From Verrucomicrobiaceae bacterium (GTDB taxonomy: Bacteria > Verrucomicrobiota > Verrucomicrobiia > Verrucomicrobiales > Verrucomicrobiaceae), in NCBI GenBank assembly GCA_021151605.1, contig JAGKWZ010000166.1, positions 1-11,638 of the forward strand: DNA of 11,638 bases. The letters run 5' to 3'. Of this stretch, positions 1 through 6,386 are shown one piece after another (position 1 is the stretch's first letter; every line of letters begins with the position of its first letter). The position numbers and the translations under genes are program-made. Under the pieces are notes generated by a model. It made no database searches. It was given only the letters and a program-made list of their open reading frames with translations, and had not been told where the DNA came from.

Positions 1-43
1 GGTCTCCGTATAGCAACGTCTTCACCACACTGCCAGACTTCTA

Positions 44-784
44 TCAATGAGCGAGTTTCGTCCGCTCAGGCACGCGACCTTTTAAAAACTCCACTACTCC
101 GTCAGCGATGCCCTGCGTGAGCTTGTCCTGATACTCCTCGCGGTTGAGGCGGCGGGCTTCCTCTGTGTGGGTCAGGAAGCCGCACTCCACCAGGGCCGCT
201 GGGCAAGGCGTACGCATGACCACGATGAGCTGGCTGTCTTTGATGCCACGATCCTCCGCCTTGGTGGCTGCGATGGCACGCCGCTGGATGATCTGAGCCA
301 GTGTCTCGCCCGAAGGCTTGCCTTTGGACTTCGTTGGGCGGGCGAGCAGGGACTGGGTGGCGGCATAGTAGGTCTCTAGGCCATGGACCTCGGGTGCTGG
401 ACTGGTATTGAGATGTACACTGAGAAAGGCATCCGCATTCGCTTCAGCAGCAATCTGGCAGCGCTCTTCCAGCTCCAAAAAGCGGTCCTTTTCCCGTGTC
501 ATCCGCACACGGACCCCGGCTGATTCCAGGTGATCCCGGACCTGTCGGGCCAAAGTGAGGCTCAGGTTTTTCTCGATCAGCCCATTCGCCACTGCACCGC
601 CATCATGGCCTCCATGCCCGGCATCCACGATCACCAGCGGCGCTGACTCAAGCTCCCAGGGCTGGATTTGCACCGCTGGGATGGCCTCCAAGCGCAGTGC
701 GAGCCAGCCGAGCGAGGCCACCGCAAGCCCCAGAGCCCCATAAGAGGCAAGGCTGCGGAGGATACTGGAGGTGGAGACAGCCAC
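44..784 (-). CDS. N-acetylmuramoyl-L-alanine amidase (Amidase_3), membrane-anchored or exported
   Basis: This 246-residue protein should cut the amide bond between N-acetylmuramic acid and L-alanine in peptidoglycan, outside the cytoplasmic membrane. Residues about 13-31 form one hydrophobic segment that acts as signal peptide or membrane anchor. The Amidase_3 domain covers about 49-236. The zinc ligands are His57 (in DAGHGG), Glu71 (in LIEKN) and His124 (in SVHLN), and Glu200 in VECGF is the catalytic glutamate. All four are present. I see no SPOR, LysM or other wall-binding module and no long inhibitory helix of the AmiB/AmiC kind, so localisation may depend on the anchor or on partners. 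The start is a GTG at 784; an in-frame TAG at 811-809 rules out a much longer protein. No Shine-Dalgarno sequence precedes it. It diverges from a LysM protein gene, which suggests a shared wall-related role. The family call is firm; the exact cellular job (cell separation or turnover) is not known. Confidence 0.93.
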   Translation of the reverse strand: MAVSTSSILRSLASYGALGLAVASLGWLALRLEAIPAVQIQPWELESAPLVIVDAGHGGHDGGAVANGLIEKNLSLTLARQVRDHLESAGVRVRMTREKDRFLELEERCQIAAEANADAFLSVHLNTSPAPEVHGLETYYAATQSLLARPTKSKGKPSGETLAQIIQRRAIAATKAEDRGIKDSQLIVVMRTPCPAALVECGFLTHTEEARRLNREEYQDKLTQGIADGVVEFLKGRVPERTKLAH

Positions 785-795
785 GCTGAAGGGGA

Positions 796-829
796 AGTTT
801 TTGAAATTCTATACGGAATTTTAAAAATT
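796..829. repeat. Imperfect 14-bp inverted repeat (candidate operator or hairpin)
   Basis: Bases 796-809 and 816-829 are inverted copies of each other, with 12 of 14 pairs exact and a six-base spacer (TATACG). The inner core AAATTC/GAATTT is perfect. The two mismatches would be G-U pairs in a plus-strand RNA. The repeat overlaps the candidate -35 and -10 hexamers for both genes, so it could be a dimeric repressor site. If transcribed in the plus direction it could instead be a hairpin. There is no T-run typical of a terminator, only general AT-richness. Confidence 0.5.
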
Positions 830-834
830 AAGTT

Positions 835-838
835 GGAG
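835..838 (+). promoter_or_regulatory. GGAG, candidate ribosome binding site of a leader ORF
   Basis: GGAG ends ten bases before the ATG at 849 and thirty bases before the LysM start at 869. The spacing suits 849 but not 869. Apart from a GGGAG placed too far from dprA, it is the only Shine-Dalgarno-like motif I found near a start in the window, so it weighs in favour of the short ORF being translated. Confidence 0.3.
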
Positions 839-848
839 TGAATTGTTC

Positions 849-872
849 ATGAGACTAAACTATATTGCATGA
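849..872 (+). CDS. Possible seven-codon leader peptide (MRLNYIA)
   Basis: An ATG at 849 opens a seven-codon frame that stops at TGA 870-872. The stop overlaps the LysM start codon at 869 in an ATGA arrangement typical of translational coupling. GGAG lies ten bases upstream. The peptide has no run of one amino acid that would suggest attenuation. Such short frames arise by chance, so support rests on the combination of ribosome site, spacing and exact overlap. If real, it would deliver ribosomes to the LysM gene, which has no ribosome site of its own. Confidence 0.3.
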   Translation: MRLNYIA

Positions 873-2251
873 AGGCTAGTCTCCTCGCAACTCCACTGGC
901 GCGTCTGGCGCTCGTTCTGGTCACCACGGGTGCCGGTTCAGCCCTCCTCATCGCCCAGCCCGCACCTCCGGCGGGATCAGGACTGAATGCGTATGCGCCT
1001 GGAGCCATCCAGCCACCCATCACGCAGATGCCCGTGGCACCCAGAATGCCCACGCCTCCTCCTGGGCCTCCACCTCCGGGATTTAACGTCCCGGGCTATC
1101 GGCCCCCAGCCATCGGCTCGCCGACACGCACCTCCGGCACGACGAAGAAAGGCACGAGCAAATCTGGCGCCACGGCGAAGTCCACCTACCGGGCTCCAGC
1201 AGGCGCTTCGAAATCGAAAGGCAGCTCCAGCACTCTCGAAACCCGTGTGGAAAAGCTGGAAAGCAGCGACCACCGGCAGGATTTGCGCCTGGGCCGCATC
1301 GAGCGGGACGTGGGACTTCTGCCCGACTCCATCGAAGGCGGTGGCATCGCCGACAAAGTGCCCACGGGCAAAACACACATCGTCCGCCCTGGCGACACAC
1401 TTTTTAATGTGGCCTCCCGCTACAACACCAGCGTCGGCGAACTGCGCTCCCTGAACCGTATCAACGGCGACACTCTCGACATCGGGGAAAGTCTGCTGAT
1501 TCCTGATGGGCAGACCTGGGCCAGCAACAAGATCACCTCCACCACCATCGTCCACGTCGTGGCTGGTGGAGAGAATTTCGAAGACATCGCCCGCGCCTAC
1601 GGCGTGCGGGGAGATGCCATCGCCCGTGCGAACCCGACAGTGTATGCCACCGATCTCCGTGCTGGCGAGCGCCTGATCATCCCGAATCCCACGCGCATCC
1701 CCGGCACCCAGCGCAGTTCGCCTCAGACGGGCAAGACAGTCACCGTCACCACTGGCAGCACCACTCATACCGTCGGCAAAAAGGATACCCTGATGAAAAT
1801 CGCGGCCAAGTACAAGACCACCATCGCGAAAATCGTGGCCGCCAACCGCCTGAAGAATCCCAATGTGATCCCACTCGGGATGCGGCTCACCATTCCTGGA
1901 GTGAAAACCACCCGCACCGTGCCAGCCGAGCCTGCCTGGCAGGATCAGGAAGTTCAGCCTCTGGAGCATCTGCGCCTCGCCGATGAGCCGACCAAGCCGG
2001 TTTCCCCCATCGCTCCACTGAAGCCAGCCGAGCCGCTGGCGCCCATCAAGCCTGACCTCGATGCCCCCACGATGCCACGCGGCATCGTCGCCTACCGCAT
2101 GGAGCGTGGAGACACCCTCGACAGCGTGGCAAACATGTTCAGCACGACCGTGTCAAACATCCGCGCCATGAACCAGCTCCCGGCCGATAAAGAGGTGAAG
2201 GAAGGCGACGAGGTCTATGTGCCCACCGTGGGTGCCGTGTCGGTGAATTGA
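869..2251 (+). CDS. Secreted protein with four LysM domains
   Basis: This 460-residue exported protein probably binds peptidoglycan. A signal peptide fills about residues 1-30. A low-complexity region rich in Pro, Gly, Ser, Thr and Lys follows (31-120), including a polyproline stretch at about 61-70, and then a short charged helix (122-149). Four LysM modules follow at about 168-212, 227-272, 299-343 and 407-452. The second has GEN and the third KKDT where the usual motif is PGDT. A Thr-rich linker joins modules two and three, and a long Pro/Lys/Glu linker (345-403) joins three and four. I see no catalytic domain, so it may be a wall-binding scaffold or an adaptor for an enzyme such as the divergent amidase. 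ATG 869 is the first start after an in-frame TGA at 839-841. No Shine-Dalgarno motif sits at normal spacing. It may be co-transcribed with gpsA. Confidence 0.9.
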   Translation: MKASLLATPLARLALVLVTTGAGSALLIAQPAPPAGSGLNAYAPGAIQPPITQMPVAPRMPTPPPGPPPPGFNVPGYRPPAIGSPTRTSGTTKKGTSKSGATAKSTYRAPAGASKSKGSSSTLETRVEKLESSDHRQDLRLGRIERDVGLLPDSIEGGGIADKVPTGKTHIVRPGDTLFNVASRYNTSVGELRSLNRINGDTLDIGESLLIPDGQTWASNKITSTTIVHVVAGGENFEDIARAYGVRGDAIARANPTVYATDLRAGERLIIPNPTRIPGTQRSSPQTGKTVTVTTGSTTHTVGKKDTLMKIAAKYKTTIAKIVAANRLKNPNVIPLGMRLTIPGVKTTRTVPAEPAWQDQEVQPLEHLRLADEPTKPVSPIAPLKPAEPLAPIKPDLDAPTMPRGIVAYRMERGDTLDSVANMFSTTVSNIRAMNQLPADKEVKEGDEVYVPTVGAVSVN

Positions 2252-2315
2252 TGCCCGTCCTTGACGCACGCTGCCATCTTGAGCACAAAGCGGGATGTCC
2301 ACTACCCAGCTCACT

Positions 2316-3317
2316 ATGAAAAGCGCCATCGTCCTCGGCGCAGGAAGCTGGGGCACCGCACTCGCCGCCTTGCTGCACGAGCGTGGGCTGCAAGTACAGT
2401 TCTGGGGCCGCGACGAAACCTTGATGAACGAGATCCGCCAGACGCGGAGGAACTCGCGCTACCTCTCCAGCCTTCATTTGCCCGAAGGCATCGCCATCAC
2501 GAGTGATCTGAATACGCTGACACCGGCAGACATGATCGTCTTTGTGGTGCCATCCAAAGGCATTCGTGACACCGCGCAGGCCATTGCTGCGATAGGACTG
2601 CATCAGCAGGCACGCGTCGCTTTATCCTGTGCGAAGGGCATCGAGCTTCATTCGGGCAAACGGATGTCCGAGATCCTCGCCGAGGTGCTTCCAGGTCCGC
2701 AGCACGCTGTGCTCACAGGCCCAAATCACGCAGAGGAGGTGTCTCAGCGCCTCGCCACCGCCGCCGTGGTGGCCTGTGCAGATCAGCAGATCGCGCGGGA
2801 AGTGCAGACCTGCTTCACCCTGCCTTGGTTCCGCAGCTACACGAGCGATGACGTCGCAGGCGTGGAGTGGGCCGGTGCCATGAAAAACCCATACGCCATC
2901 GCCGCCGGCATCGCGCTCGGCTTGAAACTGGGAGACAATGCCATCGCCGCGCTCGTCACCCGTGCACTGGCGGAGATGGTGCGGTTGATCGTCGTCATGG
3001 GTGGCAAAGCCGAGACCTGCTATGGCCTCGCTGGCGTGGGAGATCTCATCACCACCTGCTACTCTGAGCACAGCCGGAATCACCGAGTCGGCAAACTCCT
3101 CGGCGAAGGCATGTCACTGGCGGACATCATCGCCAGCACGCGCATGGTGGCCGAGGGCGTGCCAAACACCGCCAGCCTCTATGAAGCCGCGCAGACCAAA
3201 GGCGTGAGATCGCCACTGCTGGCAGAGATTTACGCCATCCTGCATGAGGGCAAACCCGCCCGCGAAGCCATGCGGGCGCTGCTTTCCCGTGATCCGAGAG
3301 CGGAGAGCGACGGCTAA
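2316..3317 (+). CDS. gpsA: NAD(P)-dependent glycerol-3-phosphate dehydrogenase
   Basis: GpsA reduces dihydroxyacetone phosphate to sn-glycerol 3-phosphate, the backbone of phospholipids, in the cytoplasm. I chose ATG 2316 (333 residues) because family members begin two or three residues before the first Rossmann strand, as here (MKSAIVLGAGSWG). An in-frame ATG at 2295 would add seven residues, and neither start has a Shine-Dalgarno site. Counted from 2295, the NAD-binding loop is GAGSWG at 15-20, CAKGIE at 112-117 carries the conserved lysine, and AMKNPYAIAAG at 195-205 carries the catalytic lysine (Lys197). GLAGVGDLITTC at 244-255 and SRNHRVG at 260-266 are the C-terminal signature. GPNHAEEV replaces the more usual GPSxAxEV, and KNPYAI replaces KNVYAI. 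Length fits the family. The gene lies 64 bases after the LysM gene and converges with the hydrolase gene, with only seven bases between the stops. Confidence 0.96.
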   Translation: MKSAIVLGAGSWGTALAALLHERGLQVQFWGRDETLMNEIRQTRRNSRYLSSLHLPEGIAITSDLNTLTPADMIVFVVPSKGIRDTAQAIAAIGLHQQARVALSCAKGIELHSGKRMSEILAEVLPGPQHAVLTGPNHAEEVSQRLATAAVVACADQQIAREVQTCFTLPWFRSYTSDDVAGVEWAGAMKNPYAIAAGIALGLKLGDNAIAALVTRALAEMVRLIVVMGGKAETCYGLAGVGDLITTCYSEHSRNHRVGKLLGEGMSLADIIASTRMVAEGVPNTASLYEAAQTKGVRSPLLAEIYAILHEGKPAREAMRALLSRDPRAESDG

Positions 3318-3324
3318 ACCCAGC

Positions 3325-4284
3325 CTATCTCACACGCTCTAGCCAGCGGAGCAGGTCCTTGCTGACTTCCGAGCGCTGCACGTCATGCAGCAGGAGGTGA
3401 TAACTGCGGGTGTACCAGAGGAGGCGTTTCTGGGGTGAACGCACCTGGGAGAAAAGCGCCTGCACCTGATCGGGAGAACTGAGAATGTCATTGGGCGAGG
3501 CGAGGAAGAGTACCGGCATTCGCAGATGTCTCGCGGCTTCAGGGTTCTCGTCGAGCAGGCCACCGATTTCAGTCAGGAGGCGGAGGCTAAAGGCGCTGAC
3601 ATGGTGCTCCGTCTGCTGCATCTGGCCTCCATGGGTGCTGGTGCTGGTGACTCGGAGCTTGGATTCATCCACCCCCGCCAAGTCACCAATGGAAAAACGT
3701 GTCCTCGGAGTCAGCTTGGCCGCCGTTTCCAGGAGCCAGCGACGGAAGTTGGAGACCGTCATGCGCAGTCCAGCCACAGGGGAAGCGAGCACGATTCCAT
3801 CTGGGTCACGGCGGTCAGGCAGTCGGTTGGCTGCCGTGTGCAGACAAATCAGGCTGCCGAGACTTTCCCCATACCAGAAGACAGGCGTTCTGGGATGCTG
3901 GCGGCGCACGAGAAGATGAAACGTTTCCAGATCGCGCAGCCACTGAGTGGCTGAGGAGATGTCACCACGCTGGCTGACGACCGGGTCATGCCCCTGCCCT
4001 CGGAGATCATAGGCATAGACGGCGTAGCCCTGCTTTGGCAACGTGTCACCGATGAACCAAAAATCAGATGCCGCGCCACTTAGTCCATGCACCGCGATGA
4101 TGACACCGCGCGGTTTGGAGCCGGAGACGGGCAGCCACTTTTGATACGGCATGACCTTGCCATCATAACTGGTCCATTCCTGAGCACGCAGTTCCGGGCG
4201 TGGCGGCAGCTTCGGCAGACTGCTGCACGCAGAGAGCCCCGTCAGCAGGAGACCGACGAGACAGCAACGGTGGAAGATGGTCAT
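3325..4284 (-). CDS. Lipoprotein alpha/beta hydrolase (Hydrolase_4, monoacylglycerol-lipase-like)
   Basis: This 319-residue protein is a predicted esterase, lipase or lysophospholipase attached to a membrane by lipid. The N-terminus is a lipoprotein signal: a hydrophobic core, then a lipobox LSAC with Cys20 as the lipidated residue. The hydrolase fold covers about 38-315. VHGLSG at 65-70 forms the oxyanion-hole strand, GESLG at 139-143 gives the nucleophile Ser141, and SPND supplies the acid Asp266. His296 in SYHLLLHD is the likely catalytic base, with His300 as the alternative. YDLRGQG (92-98) is typical of the monoacylglycerol lipase group. ATG 4284 lies only two bases after the stop of the M14 gene, so the two are almost surely co-translated, which fits the lack of a Shine-Dalgarno site. 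The substrate cannot be read from the sequence. Confidence 0.88.
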   Translation of the reverse strand: MTIFHRCCLVGLLLTGLSACSSLPKLPPRPELRAQEWTSYDGKVMPYQKWLPVSGSKPRGVIIAVHGLSGAASDFWFIGDTLPKQGYAVYAYDLRGQGHDPVVSQRGDISSATQWLRDLETFHLLVRRQHPRTPVFWYGESLGSLICLHTAANRLPDRRDPDGIVLASPVAGLRMTVSNFRRWLLETAAKLTPRTRFSIGDLAGVDESKLRVTSTSTHGGQMQQTEHHVSAFSLRLLTEIGGLLDENPEAARHLRMPVLFLASPNDILSSPDQVQALFSQVRSPQKRLLWYTRSYHLLLHDVQRSEVSKDLLRWLERVR

Positions 4285-4286
4285 GG

Positions 4287-5069
4287 TTAATGGTTGGGAA
4301 CCGCGTGACGGAGCACGGCAGTGACAAAATCAGCCTGCGTCTGCACCCGCTCATCCAAGCTGAATTCCGAAGGAGTTTCAAACGTAAGTGTGATGGGGCA
4401 GCCGAGCTGCCAGAGGACGACGGCCTCAGGCAATCCTGGTAAATCTGGCGGGATCGTGCTGCGGCGGATGATGCCCTGGCGCGCGAGACGACCATCAATG
4501 CGGTTGCGTGGATCAGAGGCGATGCGGCTCGTGCAATAACGCATCAGCAGGTCGCTGTGACGAGTGCGATGATGACCGAGTTCATAGACATAACAGCCCT
4601 GGGCATCATAGTCCTCGTGCAGGCAGACGCCGATACTGAGCTGCCTTTCCCTGACGATCTGACGCCACGGGCCGCAGAGTTCGTCGTCATCGAGATGAAA
4701 GCGGCGATTGATGTCCAGCCCACGGTGGTCGGCGCGTGTGTTCATCCGAAGGCCGACCGGATTCAGGCAGGGAAAAATGAGGAACGGACGCTGGCGAAGC
4801 TGCTCGATCTCGCGCTCTGCCCAGGCAAGCAGTCCCCAGGCGGAACCCGCTTCATCTCCATGGACGCCCGTTGAAAGGTAAACGAGCGGCTGGCTGCCAG
4901 CGGGAGCACTTTCCAAATAAAGGATCTTTTCCCCAGCCTGCTCAGTGAGCACACGCACACGCAAACCGGCAGACTTTGCCACAGCACGCCAACGCTTTAG
5001 CAGCGCGTGAGGGTCGTGGGCTTGATGATGCGGCAGCAAAGACACGCCCGGAGAGTGGCGGGGAAGCAC
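4287..5069 (-). CDS. M14-family zinc carboxypeptidase / murein peptide amidase-like
   Basis: This 260-residue protein belongs to the M14 zinc peptidase clan, which includes MpaA (cuts gamma-D-Glu-diaminopimelate in murein peptides) and the succinylglutamate desuccinylase/AstE group. HGDE at 70-73 gives His70 and Glu73 as zinc ligands. LDINRRF (118-124) corresponds to the substrate-binding Asn-Arg pair. LHEDYD (150-155) gives the third ligand His151, and FETPS (230-234) gives the catalytic Glu231. All key residues are present. There is no signal peptide, so it should act in the cytoplasm, as MpaA does. The length is close to that of MpaA. The start is a GTG at 5069 without a Shine-Dalgarno site, eighteen bases after the preceding coiled-coil gene. 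Amidase and LysM genes nearby favour a murein peptide role, but the exact bond cut is uncertain. Confidence 0.82.
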   Translation of the reverse strand: MLPRHSPGVSLLPHHQAHDPHALLKRWRAVAKSAGLRVRVLTEQAGEKILYLESAPAGSQPLVYLSTGVHGDEAGSAWGLLAWAEREIEQLRQRPFLIFPCLNPVGLRMNTRADHRGLDINRRFHLDDDELCGPWRQIVRERQLSIGVCLHEDYDAQGCYVYELGHHRTRHSDLLMRYCTSRIASDPRNRIDGRLARQGIIRRSTIPPDLPGLPEAVVLWQLGCPITLTFETPSEFSLDERVQTQADFVTAVLRHAVPNH

Positions 5070-5087
5070 GGCGGCTGCAATCGAAGA

Positions 5088-5807
5088 TCAGGCCCGGCCA
5101 TTCTTCCGCTTGCTGTTACTAGCGGCCTTTTCCCGGATGCGAGCACGGAGACGCTCCGAAGTCAGGGCCTGCTGAAGCATGGCGTTTTGCTGGCGAAGTT
5201 CTTCGAGTGCTGGATTTGGAACTTCTGCGCGATCATCCACGAGCAGCTCCGAAGGCTGAGGCGGCTCAGGATCTGGCTGTGGCGCGGGGATGATCTCCGG
5301 CTCATGGCCATTCAAATCGGGCAACACGGAGATGCTGGAAGCACCGTTTAACGACACCGGCGAGGAACTGGTTTGACTCAAACCTTCCCCAGCATCAACG
5401 CCGAGCAAACTCTCGAGCTGCATGACCCTGGCTTTGGCGCTCGGCAGCTCGGCACACATCTGTCGGGCGATGTCGAGCGTGGCCTGGAGTTCATGCTCGC
5501 GCTGGCGGGACTTGCTGAGCAGGTTATCAAAGCGCGTCTCCTCCACCTTGAGCTGATCACTGGCCATATGGCGGAAGTGATCAAACTGACGCTGCATCTC
5601 CGCACGCCAGGCGTTCGCATCAGAGCGCACCTGCATGAGATCCTTCTGCTGGGCGATCACCTGGGCTTCTAGCTTGTCTTTTGTTTTCAGGAGCTTTTCC
5701 TCCACTCGCCGCAGCAGCCAAACACGAATTAGCGCAGCAAGGAAGATGACTGCCATGATGGCACTGGCCAGGACGAAGGGTCCGACTTCTGAAGGGATCG
5801 ATTTCAC
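5088..5807 (-). CDS. Unrecognised single-pass membrane protein with coiled coil and basic tail
   Basis: I do not recognise a family for this 239-residue protein. One hydrophobic helix (about 9-31) is followed by RR, so by the positive-inside rule the large C-terminal part should be cytoplasmic. Residues 33-135 are rich in Glu, Lys, Gln, Arg and Leu with no proline before about residue 122, and look like a long coiled coil, with a break near LPSAK (121-125). A Ser, Asp, Pro and Glu-rich linker covers about 136-197 (PAPQPDPEPPQP at 174-185). A second short helix follows (198-227), and then a strongly basic tail. The layout resembles RmuC- or divisome-type scaffold proteins, but no nuclease or other enzyme motif is visible. 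The GTG start at 5807 directly precedes the membrane helix. It is followed closely by the M14 and hydrolase genes and is separated from ybeY by 125 bases. Confidence 0.72.
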   Translation of the reverse strand: MKSIPSEVGPFVLASAIMAVIFLAALIRVWLLRRVEEKLLKTKDKLEAQVIAQQKDLMQVRSDANAWRAEMQRQFDHFRHMASDQLKVEETRFDNLLSKSRQREHELQATLDIARQMCAELPSAKARVMQLESLLGVDAGEGLSQTSSSPVSLNGASSISVLPDLNGHEPEIIPAPQPDPEPPQPSELLVDDRAEVPNPALEELRQQNAMLQQALTSERLRARIREKAASNSKRKNGRA

Positions 5808-5933
5808 AAGGTTCGATGCAAGCAGGTCAGAGGCCGAGGAGCAAGCTTACGGCAGGGTATCGCAAAGTTTTGTCTCGCAGCTTTGAAAGGCTCCGCGTAA
5901 AAATTCAGGAAGAGTGAAGGATGCTCCGCTCAG
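5808..5933. other. Intergenic gap after ybeY, no clear signal
   Basis: I see no convincing terminator or promoter here. The only inverted match, CAAAG/CTTTG (5863-5867 with 5881-5885), is short and has no T-run. As the widest gap inside the minus-strand gene run, it is the most likely place for a break between transcription units. Confidence 0.3.
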
Positions 5934-6386
5934 TCAGGGCTGCGCCATTTTCACCAGCGCAAGCCGCAGAATCGTGGCCTGGATCAACGCCATTTTTTCC
6001 GCTTCTTCAGGCTCGTGATCCTCCAGGCCACCCAGGTGAAGCAGGCCATGGATCATGTAGAGAGCCAGTTCGTGATCGAGACTCTGGCCATGCTCCGCAG
6101 CCTGACGCTCGGCGGTGTCGGTGCTGATGAGGATCTCGCCATGGTGAAAGGTGATCACATCCGTGGGTGTCGGGTCTTCCAGAAACTCGCCATGCACGCG
6201 AGCGATCTCTTCATCACTGACAAAGGTGATCTCGATCTCCTCAAGGACGCGAATAGGCGCATCAGGGGAAAGTGCCTCATGCTGGCAGGCAGGCAGAGCA
6301 ATGCGGGCGATCTTTTTTAGCCACGGAAGCGGCGGCTTGTGCCGCTTTTGATGATTATAAAGATGCAGACTCGGCAGCCGGGCCAT
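5934..6386 (-). CDS. ybeY: Endoribonuclease YbeY (rRNA maturation factor)
   Basis: YbeY is a zinc-dependent single-strand ribonuclease needed for 16S rRNA 3' end maturation and ribosome quality control. The conserved pattern TPTDVITF is seen at 74-81 (numbered from the GTG at 6389), followed by strand GEILIS. The zinc motif begins at His114 as HGLLHLGGLEDH, giving ligands His114, His118 and His125. The family motif is HGxLHLxGxDH, so this protein has one extra residue between the second and third histidines. Length is normal. The start is either ATG 6386, which shares one base with the TGA of the upstream HD gene (TGATG), or GTG 6389, which overlaps it by four bases. I prefer ATG. Either way translation should be coupled, and no Shine-Dalgarno site is present. 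The phoH-pgpH-ybeY order matches that known in Firmicutes. Confidence 0.95.
   Translation of the reverse strand: MARLPSLHLYNHQKRHKPPLPWLKKIARIALPACQHEALSPDAPIRVLEEIEITFVSDEEIARVHGEFLEDPTPTDVITFHHGEILISTDTAERQAAEHGQSLDHELALYMIHGLLHLGGLEDHEPEEAEKMALIQATILRLALVKMAQP

Larger units (their letters stand above)
785..848. promoter_or_regulatory. AT-rich divergent promoter region
   Basis: This gap between the divergent amidase and LysM genes is much more AT-rich than its surroundings. On the plus strand TTGAAA (801-806) matches five of six bases of a -35 box, and TAAAAA or AAAAAT follows at 15-16 bases spacing (822-828) as a weak -10. On the minus strand TAGAAT (811-806) is a good -10 for the amidase gene, but I see no -35. 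The hexamers are visible; promoter activity is an inference. Confidence 0.35.

Noticed and set aside
977..1969. A 330-codon minus-strand open frame opposite the LysM gene
   Set aside because: The plus-strand frame contains a signal peptide and four LysM modules; the opposite frame is Gly/His/Ala-rich without structure.
2261..2289. TTGACG as a -35 box for a gpsA promoter
   Set aside because: The hexamer is good but the bases 17 positions on (CACAAA) are a poor -10, so co-transcription with the LysM gene is as likely.
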